A stretch of DNA of 64,000 bases from UBA2589 sp038120095 (lineage in GTDB: Bacteria > Gemmatimonadota > Gemmatimonadetes > Longimicrobiales > Gaopeijiaceae). A model generated the notes under the pieces. It was not told where the DNA came from. It searched no databases and saw nothing but the letters and a program-made list of their open reading frames with translations. Below, in pieces: positions 17,184 to 25,513 of the stretch; the stretch's first letter is position 1, and each line of letters starts with the position of its first letter. The stretch is from the NCBI GenBank assembly GCA_038120095.1, contig JAYOKZ010000009.1:1-64000 (forward strand). The letters are read 5' to 3'. The position numbers were made by a program, and so were the translations under genes.

Positions 17184-19252
17184 GGTGTCTCTGGAGAGGG
17201 TACGTTCGGTTCCCGGGCTTCAAGCCCGTGCACCGGGGGATCGGTCATCAGACGGAGCGCGTGAACTCCGGCCGCGAAGATCACTAGAGCAAGCGGCATG
17301 AGCCAGAGGGGGGGAGGTCGATCGGGGTCGGAGAAAAGGTCTCCAAGGGCCGGAATGGAGGCGAGCACTACGATCGTCCCGTTGTTGAGGAGGTGCATCA
17401 AGGCGCCAATCCAGATCGAGCCGGTCCGCAGGACACTCCATGTGATCACCATCCCGAGGNNNNNNNNNNCGAGGACCGCGGTCGGGAGAAATCTGATGAC
17501 GGTCTCGAAGGAAAGGTGGAACGCGCCGAAAATCACCCCGTTGAGGACGATGACCCGCCACGGCTCCAACCCTCGCGTCCCGCCGAGGAGAACGCCCCGG
17601 AACACGATTTCCTCGCAGATCGCAGGTGTTACCGCCAACAGCAGCAGGAGCCACACGAGGCGCATCATCGTATCCGCCCTCACCAATTCCTCGAGTCCCT
17701 CGAGCAGTTCCCATGGAACAGGCAGGATGAAGGTCTGAAGCCAGCCAATGGTCCAGACCAGGGGCATCACGCCCAGGATGACGAGGGCCGCAGCCAGCAT
17801 CTGTCCGGCCATCGGCCGTTTCAGGGAGAGCGTGCTTCGGAGATCGAAGCCCCCGACGGTGACGAAGGCTACCGCCGGAACGAACAGGAGTAACCACTCG
17901 GCCGCGAGAAGACCGATCTCCCCAAAGGCGATCTGGAGTGGAACGCCTCCCCAGAAGAACGCGACCGCAGTCAATGCGATAAACAGCACGGCACCGCCTG
18001 AGCTGGGAACACTGGCTCTGGCACGGCTGGCGCGAAGCCGTTCCGTGAGGGATCGACCCGCTGGCCCTGGGTCCCCCGATCCCGCTCCGAAGAGCGTGCG
18101 CTCGCTCCCAAAGGCGCGGGCAGCGAACGTCAACGCTGCAAGCGCGTAGAGGGAGGTCATGACGAGCACCACGGTCCCCAGAACAGGGTCGGCTCCGCCA
18201 GCCATCAGATCCCGAAAGAGAAACGAGACGCCGGCGACCGGAAGGATGGCCATCAGCGCGCTGAACTCGATGCCGGGAAAAATGGGCAGCATTGCAGGAA
18301 TGATGACGAGCATGTAGACCGGGGTCAGTGCATTCTGAGCTTCCTTGAAGGATGATGAGCCGACGGCGATCCCGAGGAAGAGGGCTCCGAACAGAACGGC
18401 CAACGGGACGAGCGTCAGGAAAATGACGAGCACGGACAGGGGCGAAATCGACACCTCGAGTCCGAGTATTGCCGTTGCCTGGAGGATCCCGGTCTGCACC
18501 GTCAGCAGCATGCTGGCGAGGTTCAATCCGGCTGCAACCACGCCGATGAGGGCGACGGTCATGAACTTTCCAATCACCACATCACGTGGCGCCAACGGGG
18601 CCGTCAGCAGCGTTTCCAGCGTTCCCCGCTCATGTTCGCCCGCGGCAAGATCGATCGCCGGATAAAAGGCACCCAGCAGGGTCATGATCACGAGCAGAAG
18701 CGGAAGAATCCGCCCCAGGGTGTAGCCACCCAGTTCTTCAGCTCGGGCGACGGAAGAGTCCGATACGGAAACCGGCTCCGCGAACGACCGCGTGAGCCCC
18801 GAGTCATCCAGTCGCCGAGCGAGCAGAGAGTCCTCCCATTCCTCGACAGCCAGAGAGAGCTCCCCCCTGCCCCGAAGGGAGCGATCTGCGGCGGCGTCGA
18901 AGAGAATGACGACATCCCGATTGCTCTCCGCGTCCGCCGACAGACGGATCGAAGCGACGGCTGTGACGGAGTCGGAGCGGATTGCCTCCTCGAGGTCTTC
19001 GCCGATCGTGACGAGTCGGAGAGTCTCAAAGCGACCCACGACCTCTTCCAGCCCTGCCGTTCCCTCGCCGACGACCGCGACGGGCGAGGCCTCGGCCTCG
19101 AGGTTTCTCATGCCAAAGATCAGCAGTTGCTCCATCGTGATGAGTAATACCGGATACAGCATCACCGGGACCACAATCATCACGAGGAGAGTGCGTCGAT
19201 CACGCAGAGTTTCTCGCAACTCCTTCCGGAAGACGATCTGCCACGCCTTCAT
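17180..19252 (-). CDS. ABC-2 permease fused to CPBP intramembrane protease (NatB-like), contains assembly gap
   Basis: About 690 residues. The N-terminal ~400 residues are an ABC-2/NatB permease: a first helix (LVMIVVPVMLYPVLLI), a large extracytoplasmic loop and a block of five or more helices (GRILPLLLVIMTLLGAFYPAIDL, GTLETLLTAPL). From about 430 onward is a CPBP-type protease domain with CEEIVFRG (near residue 548), then FGAFHLSFETV and HLLNNG, which supply the Glu, Arg and His/Asn motifs. Ten Ns (17460-17469) interrupt the CPBP domain. The gene starts one base inside the NatA stop (TGATG). It probably forms an exporter with NatA; substrate unknown. Such ABC-2/CPBP fusions exist in other bacteria. 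Confidence 0.85.
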   Translation of the reverse strand: MKAWQIVFRKELRETLRDRRTLLVMIVVPVMLYPVLLITMEQLLIFGMRNLEAEASPVAVVGEGTAGLEEVVGRFETLRLVTIGEDLEEAIRSDSVTAVASIRLSADAESNRDVVILFDAAADRSLRGRGELSLAVEEWEDSLLARRLDDSGLTRSFAEPVSVSDSSVARAEELGGYTLGRILPLLLVIMTLLGAFYPAIDLAAGEHERGTLETLLTAPLAPRDVVIGKFMTVALIGVVAAGLNLASMLLTVQTGILQATAILGLEVSISPLSVLVIFLTLVPLAVLFGALFLGIAVGSSSFKEAQNALTPVYMLVIIPAMLPIFPGIEFSALMAILPVAGVSFLFRDLMAGGADPVLGTVVLVMTSLYALAALTFAARAFGSERTLFGAGSGDPGPAGRSLTERLRASRARASVPSSGGAVLFIALTAVAFFWGGVPLQIAFGEIGLLAAEWLLLFVPAVAFVTVGGFDLRSTLSLKRPMAGQMLAAALVILGVMPLVWTIGWLQTFILPVPWELLEGLEELVRADTMMRLVWLLLLLAVTPAICEEIVFRGVLLGGTRGLEPWRVIVLNGVIFGAFHLSFETVIRFLPTAVLXXXXLGMVITWSVLRTGSIWIGALMHLLNNGTIVVLASIPALGDLFSDPDRPPPLWLMPLALVIFAAGVHALRLMTDPPVHGLEAREPNVPSPETP
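17460..17469. other. Assembly gap of 10 Ns inside the CPBP domain
   Basis: Exactly ten Ns. Read on the minus strand, the sequence before and after the gap repeats the five bases CCTCG. Merging the two copies restores the frame and gives TAVLGMVIT. The gap is therefore probably a scaffolding placeholder rather than missing sequence. Confidence 0.9.
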
Positions 19253-19986
19253 CAGGACTCCTGTACCTCAGCGTCTCGCACGAGCGACAGGAATGCGCGA
19301 GCGAGACTCGCCTCTCCCGTGGCCGCGACGACGGTCGCCGGTGGCCCTTCCGCTACGAGAGAGCCATCCCGCAGCACACCGACGCGGTCGGCGAGCAGAT
19401 CCACCTCTTCCATCTGGTGCGTGGAAAAAAGGATGGCCTTGCCTCGTGCGCGCTCCCGATCGATGAACTCGTAGATGGTCTGTCCGCTGAGAACGTCCAG
19501 ACCCGTCGTGGGCTCGTCGAGGATGAGCGCGGGTGGATCATGCACGAGGGCGCGAGCAAGGGAGACACGCTGACGCTGCCCGGTCGACAACCGGCCGCAG
19601 AGACGATTCCCGAAGGGCTCGATTCCGAACAGCCCGACAACCGCCCGCACCCGTTCGTCCAGCCGATCCCCGTCGAGGCCATGGAGGCGGCCGAAATATT
19701 CGATCAATTCCACGGCGGTGAGTCTTTCGTAGAGCCCCATGGAAGCAGTCAGCAGAGCCAGCTTTCGCCGTGCTTCCACGGGATCATCCTGCGAGCACGT
19801 GCCGGCAACCCACGTCGAGCCCGACGTCGGGGAGACGAGTGATGCGAGGCACCGAATCGCCGTCGTTTTCCCTGCCCCATTGGGACCGAGAAGCGCATAT
19901 ACCTCGCCGCCGAGCACTTCGAGCGAGAGGTCACGGACGGCCGCGAGCCGCCCGTAGCACTTCGTCAGGCGGTCAAAACGAATCAT
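19252..19986 (-). CDS. ABC transporter ATP-binding protein (NatA-like)
   Basis: 244-residue ATPase with Walker A GPNGAGKTTAIRCL (about residue 37), a signature variant LSTGQRQRVSLARAL, Walker B ALILDEPTTGLD and the switch histidine in LFSTHQMEEVD. It pairs with the downstream ABC-2/CPBP permease and powers export of an unknown substrate. The frame stays open far upstream, but that part is Arg-rich and unlike protein. The ATG at 19986 gives MIRFDRLTKCYGRL, the usual family N-terminus; another ATG at 20013 is possible. Neither has a strong Shine-Dalgarno site. Confidence 0.9.
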   Translation of the reverse strand: MIRFDRLTKCYGRLAAVRDLSLEVLGGEVYALLGPNGAGKTTAIRCLASLVSPTSGSTWVAGTCSQDDPVEARRKLALLTASMGLYERLTAVELIEYFGRLHGLDGDRLDERVRAVVGLFGIEPFGNRLCGRLSTGQRQRVSLARALVHDPPALILDEPTTGLDVLSGQTIYEFIDRERARGKAILFSTHQMEEVDLLADRVGVLRDGSLVAEGPPATVVAATGEASLARAFLSLVRDAEVQES

Positions 19987-20037
19987 CGGCGAGGTCACCG
20001 GAGGCACGGGCATCGAACCGGACACCCTGGGAGAGCG

Positions 20038-20059
20038 GGGCCGGATCAGAGTCCGGCCC
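20038..20059. other. GC-rich perfect hairpin in divergent promoter region
   Basis: GGGCCGGA (20038-20045) pairs with TCCGGCCC (20052-20059) around a six-base loop TCAGAG. It lies between the natA start and the divergent sigma gene start, where a terminator is not expected. It has no T-tract. It could be an operator or an RNA leader element; function unknown. Confidence 0.35.
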
Positions 20060-20095
20060 GTCGTGTACGAACCCGAGGCTACGCATCGAGCTGCC

Positions 20096-20113
20096 ACGAG
20101 GCCAGAGCCTCGT
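20096..20113. other. Second GC-rich hairpin in the same divergent region
   Basis: ACGAGGC (20096-20102) pairs with GCCTCGT (20107-20113) around the loop CAGA. It is the second inverted repeat within 80 bases and also contains CAGAG. It lies 61 bases before the sigma-factor ATG, so it could be part of its promoter or leader. Confidence 0.3.
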
Positions 20114-20174
20114 CCGAGCGGTAGGGCGACGGCAAGCAACCATCGTACGAGCAGGGCGCATCGAATCCTTACGT

Positions 20175-20756
20175 ATGAGCATTGGAAACGATCAAGCCTC
20201 CGAGCAGTCATTGATTCGCCTCGCGTCGCAGGGTGACCCCGGAGCGATCCGGTCACTCTACGATCGGTACGCACCGCGCGTGTACGCCGTCGTTCGTCGA
20301 ATCGCGGGAGATGACGACCTCGCGCAGGACTACGCCCAGGAGGCATGGATCCGTGCGATTCGGGCACTCCCGTCGTTTCGGGGTGATGCGCGCTTCTCGA
20401 CCTGGCTCCATCGAATCGCGGTCAACGCCGCCCTGCAGTCGCTGCGGGCCACCCGAACCCGACTCAAGTACGAGGGACCTCCACCGAGCGACGTCGTCAT
20501 GGTCCCCGACCAGAGGGACTCGCTCCTGCAGCGGCGACTCGAACAGGCGCTGGATCGACTCCCCGAAGGCATGCGCCGCGTCCTGATCCTCCACGATGTG
20601 GAGGGCTACACGCACGAAGAAATCGGCAACGTCCTCGGTGTGACCTCCGGGACGTCCAAGTCACAGCTGTTCAAGGCTCGCTCCAAGCTCCGCAACCTTC
20701 TCGCGGACCTCGATGGAGCTGCAAACGAATCAGGAGTCGAAGCATGGAGCATCTGA
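20175..20756 (+). CDS. ECF-type RNA polymerase sigma factor
   Basis: 193 residues. Region 2 (about 12-85) contains LYDRYAPRVYAVVRRI, the DDDLAQDYAQEAWIRAI acidic motif for core binding, and FRGDARFSTWLHRIAVNAAL. Region 4 (about 125-180) contains LDRLPEGMRRVLILHDVEGYTHEEIGNVLG and a helix-turn-helix GTSKSQLFKARSKLR. The frame is open upstream, but MSIGNDQASEQSLIRLA is a normal start. It overlaps the anti-sigma gene by 13 bases and is followed by a PDZ protein, the layout of an envelope-stress regulon. No promoter motif is clear enough to name. Confidence 0.92.
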   Translation: MSIGNDQASEQSLIRLASQGDPGAIRSLYDRYAPRVYAVVRRIAGDDDLAQDYAQEAWIRAIRALPSFRGDARFSTWLHRIAVNAALQSLRATRTRLKYEGPPPSDVVMVPDQRDSLLQRRLEQALDRLPEGMRRVLILHDVEGYTHEEIGNVLGVTSGTSKSQLFKARSKLRNLLADLDGAANESGVEAWSI

Positions 20757-21397
20757 GTCCCGAACGGCTTTCGGCGCTCGTCGACGAAGAACCCACCGTT
20801 CCCGAGTGCATCCACCTGGCATCGTGCCGGTCGTGTACGTCGGAGCTGGATGCACTTCGCGCCCAATCGGTCGCTCTCAAGGCTCTGCCGGAGCTCCTGC
20901 CCCCTCGCGGAGACTGGGACAGCCTCGAGGCCGAACTTCGCGCTGAGGGGCTCATCAATTCATTCACCCTCTCGAATCGCCCGGGCTTCGGTCGTATCCG
21001 CGGGCGGATGAAGTCCGTGGCCATGCTCCTGCTCTTCCTCGCCGGAGCAGGATCAGGCGCTTTGGTCACCGGCCTCCAGGCACCCGACCGTGCCGAAGCC
21101 AAGGTGACTCCCATCGTCACCGTACAGGATGCAGCGACGGCCGTCCGTCTCGCCGAGCAACGGTACGCGTCTGCGCTGAGCGAATACCGTCAGCTGCTGG
21201 CCGCGGGAGGTGGAGAGGGACTCGACATCGACCCGGTGAATCGCTTTGCAGCCCTCGAACACCTGGTTCAGGTCAGCCAGGCTGCTGTCCGTCAGGCGCC
21301 GGGCGACCCCTTCCTCAACGGGTTTCTCGCATCCGCGATGGCGGAGCGTGACGCAGCCTTCAGGCTCGTCTCGTCCGGGCGGGATGACTGGTTCTGA
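20744..21397 (+). CDS. Anti-sigma factor with zinc-finger-like N-terminus and one membrane helix
   Basis: 217 residues. The N-terminus MEHLSPERLSALVDEE followed by CIHLASCRSC supplies the His-x3-Cys-x2-Cys pattern of zinc-binding anti-sigma domains. A transmembrane segment lies at about residues 92-108 (MLLLFLAGAGSGALVTGL), and the C-terminal part is a helical extracytoplasmic domain. It should hold the upstream sigma factor at the inner membrane until an envelope signal releases it. The ATG follows GGAG with seven bases between and overlaps the sigma gene by 13 bases. Confidence 0.85.
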   Translation: MEHLSPERLSALVDEEPTVPECIHLASCRSCTSELDALRAQSVALKALPELLPPRGDWDSLEAELRAEGLINSFTLSNRPGFGRIRGRMKSVAMLLLFLAGAGSGALVTGLQAPDRAEAKVTPIVTVQDAATAVRLAEQRYASALSEYRQLLAAGGGEGLDIDPVNRFAALEHLVQVSQAAVRQAPGDPFLNGFLASAMAERDAAFRLVSSGRDDWF

Positions 21398-21405
21398 GCG
21401 GACCC

Positions 21406-22653
21406 ATGAGCCACCGAAGCGTGCTCGTCGCTGCTGTGCTGGGGCTCGCAGCTTTCTTGAGCGAAGCTCCGCTCGGGATTTCGGCTCAAGCCACCCCGAC
21501 GGAACGAGAGGCTCGTCTGATCCGCGGCTGGATCGGGATCTCCGTCGATGTTCTGGCGGATCTCCGGGGTGACACCCGCCGGATCATGATCCGGAGTGTC
21601 GCCCGCGACAGTCCAGCGGCGCTGGCCGGGCTACTTCCCGGCGACGACATCATCTCCATCAATGAGTTCGAGGGCCCGGAAGAGCTGGCCAACCTCCATG
21701 CGCACCTCCAACTCCAGGCAGGCGATGACGTCGCCGTCGTGTTTCAGCGGCGTGGACGTCTGGGGCGCGTGACGCTGCAAGCGTCGACGAGGCCAGAACA
21801 GCTCATCGTGGATGGTCCTGCCGCCCGTACACCGGAGGGCGACGTCATCGTTCAGGGATGGGTGCAAGCGATGGATTCCCTCCGAGTCGCACTCCTGGAC
21901 GAACCGTTCGACCGGCTTCGGAGGGATGCGGAGGGATGGCCCTCGGTCAACCGCCCCTTGCGCGCGCCGGGGCGCACGCCCGAGATCGCGGATCGTAGTC
22001 GTGTCGTACGAACACCCTTTGAATTCTTTCTATTTCCCGGCGAATCTCACGATTCCCTCCATCGGGAAATGCTCCTCGTGAACCGGATCGCCGAAGAGCT
22101 CGACATACTTCTCACGCAGCGCGACCGACAACTTCGTCGGCGCGCCGGCTCCTCGGACGTACTCGATTTTCGCAGGGATTACGAATTCCGCTGGTTGAGT
22201 GATGCGCTCGTCCAGATCGAAGACCGCGCTTCCGAACTGGAAACGGCGATGGCCGCATCGGCACACACCACTGCGGGCTTTCAGAACGGCATCTACGCGG
22301 GCCCGCAACCCGCTGTCCCGACCTCCGTAACGGTCGAGGAGCACACCGCGTTCCGGCTCTTCACTCCGTATCTCCTCGGGCGGGATCGGGTCGCAGGAGC
22401 GAGGCTTCTGGACCTTACACCGGACGTCGCGCAGCAATTCGGGGTGTCCCGGGCTATTCTGGTGCTGGACGTCGCGGTCGGCACGCCGGCGTCTCTCGCA
22501 GGCATCGTGCCGGGCGACGTCATCACGAGAATCGGTCAGAGCCCCGCGCGTTCCGTGTCGGATCTCAGGTCCAGTGTGTCTCTGGCCAAGGACGACCTCC
22601 GGATTTCATTGATCCGCCTCGGGACACCCATCGAGGTGAGCATCAAACGCTAG
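21406..22653 (+). CDS. Secreted protein with two PDZ domains
   Basis: 415 residues with a signal peptide ending at ISAQA. PDZ domain 1 (about 35-130) contains GWIGISVDVL and DSPAALAGLLPGDDIISINEF. A helical middle region follows (NRIAEELDILLTQRDRQL, about 225-290). PDZ domain 2 (about 320-415) contains AVGTPASLAGIVPGDVITRIG. No protease triad is visible, so it is a binding or sensor protein rather than a DegP/RseP enzyme. It is encoded 8 bp behind the anti-sigma factor, so a role in sensing misfolded envelope proteins for that pair is a reasonable inference. Confidence 0.82.
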   Translation: MSHRSVLVAAVLGLAAFLSEAPLGISAQATPTEREARLIRGWIGISVDVLADLRGDTRRIMIRSVARDSPAALAGLLPGDDIISINEFEGPEELANLHAHLQLQAGDDVAVVFQRRGRLGRVTLQASTRPEQLIVDGPAARTPEGDVIVQGWVQAMDSLRVALLDEPFDRLRRDAEGWPSVNRPLRAPGRTPEIADRSRVVRTPFEFFLFPGESHDSLHREMLLVNRIAEELDILLTQRDRQLRRRAGSSDVLDFRRDYEFRWLSDALVQIEDRASELETAMAASAHTTAGFQNGIYAGPQPAVPTSVTVEEHTAFRLFTPYLLGRDRVAGARLLDLTPDVAQQFGVSRAILVLDVAVGTPASLAGIVPGDVITRIGQSPARSVSDLRSSVSLAKDDLRISLIRLGTPIEVSIKR

Positions 22654-22684
22654 GTCCTGACTCGGGGTGTCCCGGCTCCGCGGG

Positions 22685-23899
22685 TCACTCGTATCGAAGC
22701 GCGTCGATGGGATCAAGGACCGCAGCTCGTCTCGCCGGCCACAGACCGAAGAAAAGGCCCACGGCCGCCGAGAATCCGATGGCCGCCGCTACCGCCTGCG
22801 GAGCCACGGCCGTGTCCCACGAGGCGAAGCGCGTCATCAGTTCGGCAGCTCCGTACCCCGCCCCGACTCCAATCAGCCCACCCAGCACGCACAGAAAGAG
22901 GGCCTCGACGAGAAATTGGGTCATGATGGCCCGCCGTGTCGCACCCAGCGCCTTCCGAACGCCGATCTCTCTGGTCCGTTCGGTTACCGAGACCAGCATG
23001 ATGTTCATGATCCCGATGCCGCCCACCAGAAGCGAAATCGCCGCGATGCCCGCGAGGAGGAGCGCGAACGTCTGGTTGGTCTCATTGAACGTCTCCAGGA
23101 GGTCAGCAGAGTTACGGATATTGAAGTCTGCGTCCTCGCCTGCCTTGATCCGGTGCTCACGCCGCACGATTCGGTCGATTTCGCCGAACGCCAGATCCAG
23201 CTCGTCCGGCGTCTCCGTCGCCGCATAGATCGAGTTCAGACGATCCCGCCCGCCCATCACACGATACTGAGCCGTCGATTGGGGAATGAACACCTGGTCA
23301 TCCGGGCGAACCCACGCAGCGTCGCCCTTTTCTTCCATGATCCCGATGACCTCGAACATGATGCCCCGGATCTGGATCGTCTCCCCGACGAGGAGTTCCG
23401 GCGGAGTCTCGCCAAGCGTTTCCGGTATATTCGCTCCAAGCACCGCCACCCTGCGCCGACCCTGGAGTTCACCCTGGTTGAAGAAGCGACCCTGCTGAAG
23501 CCCGTGGTCGTACATATCGAAGTACTCGGGCCACACCCCCATGATCTGAGTGTTCGAGTTCCAGCGTTTGTAGGACACCTGCATCCGTGACTGCTGCTCC
23601 GGGGATACCCGAAGGAGGCCATTCGACTGGTCGCGCAGCGCGATCGCATCGTCGACGGACAGTTGGGCGTCACCGCGTGAAACCCCACCCCACATCTGCT
23701 GCCCTGGGCGAACCGTCAGGATCGACGTACCCATCCGGTTGATCTGTTCCTCAACCCGCTGCTGCGCCCCTTCGCCAAGAGCCACCATGGTGATCACCGC
23801 AGCGATCCCGATCACGATCCCGAGGGTCGTGAGCACCGATCGCAGGACGTTGGCTCGAACGGCCGCCATCGCGACCAGGATGATCTCGAAGAGAAGCAC
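22685..23899 (-). CDS. MacB-like ABC transporter permease
   Basis: 404-residue FtsX/MacB-type permease without an ATPase domain. An N-terminal helix (residues ~18-42, VLTTLGIVIGIAAVITMVAL) leads into a large periplasmic domain (about 45-275, with MGTSILTVRPGQ and VAVLGANIPETLG). Three C-terminal helices follow (about 280-300, 330-355, 370-390), including the GIGIMNIMLVSVTERTREIG segment that contacts the ATPase. It starts with GTG 9 bp after the adaptor gene. With the ATPase, adaptor and TolC genes it forms a tripartite efflux system; the cargo is unknown. Confidence 0.92.
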   Translation of the reverse strand: MLLFEIILVAMAAVRANVLRSVLTTLGIVIGIAAVITMVALGEGAQQRVEEQINRMGTSILTVRPGQQMWGGVSRGDAQLSVDDAIALRDQSNGLLRVSPEQQSRMQVSYKRWNSNTQIMGVWPEYFDMYDHGLQQGRFFNQGELQGRRRVAVLGANIPETLGETPPELLVGETIQIRGIMFEVIGIMEEKGDAAWVRPDDQVFIPQSTAQYRVMGGRDRLNSIYAATETPDELDLAFGEIDRIVRREHRIKAGEDADFNIRNSADLLETFNETNQTFALLLAGIAAISLLVGGIGIMNIMLVSVTERTREIGVRKALGATRRAIMTQFLVEALFLCVLGGLIGVGAGYGAAELMTRFASWDTAVAPQAVAAAIGFSAAVGLFFGLWPARRAAVLDPIDALRYE

Positions 23900-23908
23900 G
23901 CTCGTCTC

Positions 23909-25513
23909 CTACCGGCGCATGCCGCGCGGAGGGCCACCACCCCCGCCGAAGGGAGATCCACCACCCATCCGGGACCGCATCTGGGCCATGAACGCATCCT
24001 GCTGAGCCTGCAGCTGGGCGGCTCCGACGATCACCAGTGTCTCGCCGGCGTCCAGGCCACTGACGATCTGCGTGTTGTCCCAGTCACCCAGACCGATCTG
24101 GACCAGCCGCAGTTGGGGAACGCTGTCGGGGCCGAGCACGAACACCGCCGCCGGTCGGGACTCGCGGGGAGGAGCCCCGCCGGAGGACTCCGCTCCCGGA
24201 CGCCCAAAGCTGCCGCGGCCGCCCCCGAACTGTCCCCGCATCGCCTGCATGACCGATCGTAGAGAGTCTTCGCTGATCTCCCCGGCATCTACCTGAGCCC
24301 TCAGTTGAGTCATCCGGGCACGGGGGTCAGGACCCACTTCTCCTCCCGGCGCCGCCGTGGCGCCGGATCCCTCCCCGGACGACAGAGACCTTGCCGCAGG
24401 TCCGTCGGCGGCGGCCGGTGAAGCCTCGCCGCTCGCGAGACCCTGCCGACCACCCGCCTCATCCGATCGGCCGCGGAAGCCTTCGGCGCCGCCCCCCGGA
24501 AACCCTCCGGGCCCACCCCGCCCACCGCGCATGAAGCCGGACAGATCGAGATCCTCGATGTCGAGGCCGAGGGCCATCGCCGCGGGACCAGCGTCCGACG
24601 CCTGAACGATCGCATTGTTCGGCACGACAACCACGCCCCGAGCCTCATCGATCTCGATCTCCACCTCCGCATTCATCCCCGGCTTCAGCAACCCGGCCCG
24701 GTTGTCGATGGATACGATGACCGGGAACATGGTCACGTTCTGCTCGACGACCGCCTGAGGTTCGATCTTGTCGACAACACCACGGAACGTGCGGTCGGGG
24801 AATGCCTCGACACGCACGGATGTCGAGAGGCCGGGCTGCAGCTCGCCCATATCTGTCTCGTCGACGAGCGTACGGACCTGCATGTCGTCCAGATTCGCCA
24901 TCACGAACAGCGCCGTTCCACCGGACACATTGGCGGCGGCCGACTGAATCACGGATCCTTCTTCGACATTCTTCTGGATGATCGTGCCGTTGAGCGGCGC
25001 CCGGATGCTGACATCCGCAAGCTGGAGTTCGGCGAGATCAAAGTTGGTCTGCGCCCGAACGAGTGATGCCTCTGCGTTCGCGAACGAAAGGGTGGCTGAC
25101 TCGAACTCTGTCTGGGTGATGACATCGGCCTCGAGCAGGGCCTGCTGCCTCTGCAGTTGTGCCCGGGAAATGTCCAGCTGAGCTCGAGCGACCGCGAGGT
25201 CCGCTTCCGTCTGGTTGTAGCGGTTTCGGACATCGCGAGGGTCAATTTCTGCCAGAAGAGTACCTCTCTCGACAACCTCACCCACGTCCGTGAGAAGTCG
25301 GAGAATCTCACCCGACGCCTTGGACTTCACTTCGATCTCACGGACGGGCTCGACTGTACCGGTGGCCTCGGCCCGAATGAGCAGGTCCCCGACCGAAGCC
25401 TCCGCAGTGAGCAGCCTGGGCCCCGTGTTTTCCTCGGCTTCCCCTGCGGCGCAACCGGAGAACCACGCAGCGCCCAGCATGAGGGCAGCCCCATACCTCA
25501 ACCACTTGGTCAT
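23909..25513 (-). CDS. MacA-like periplasmic adaptor lipoprotein with Gly-rich insert
   Basis: 534 residues. The lipoprotein signal ends with Cys21 (AAWFSGC). The core is that of a membrane-fusion protein: barrel-sandwich halves near 45-90 (VEPVREIEVKSKASGEILRL) and 165-190 (VSIRAPLNGTIIQKNVEEG), with a coiled-coil hairpin at 95-160. A beta-barrel domain continues to ~310. Residues ~330-460 are a low-complexity Gly/Arg/Ser/Pro-rich insert, after which the membrane-proximal domain resumes (VPQLRLVQIGLGDWDNTQIVSGL). The C-terminus is again Gly-rich. It links the MacB-like permease to TolC. The insert is much longer than in typical MacA. Confidence 0.9.
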   Translation of the reverse strand: MTKWLRYGAALMLGAAWFSGCAAGEAEENTGPRLLTAEASVGDLLIRAEATGTVEPVREIEVKSKASGEILRLLTDVGEVVERGTLLAEIDPRDVRNRYNQTEADLAVARAQLDISRAQLQRQQALLEADVITQTEFESATLSFANAEASLVRAQTNFDLAELQLADVSIRAPLNGTIIQKNVEEGSVIQSAAANVSGGTALFVMANLDDMQVRTLVDETDMGELQPGLSTSVRVEAFPDRTFRGVVDKIEPQAVVEQNVTMFPVIVSIDNRAGLLKPGMNAEVEIEIDEARGVVVVPNNAIVQASDAGPAAMALGLDIEDLDLSGFMRGGRGGPGGFPGGGAEGFRGRSDEAGGRQGLASGEASPAAADGPAARSLSSGEGSGATAAPGGEVGPDPRARMTQLRAQVDAGEISEDSLRSVMQAMRGQFGGGRGSFGRPGAESSGGAPPRESRPAAVFVLGPDSVPQLRLVQIGLGDWDNTQIVSGLDAGETLVIVGAAQLQAQQDAFMAQMRSRMGGGSPFGGGGGPPRGMRR

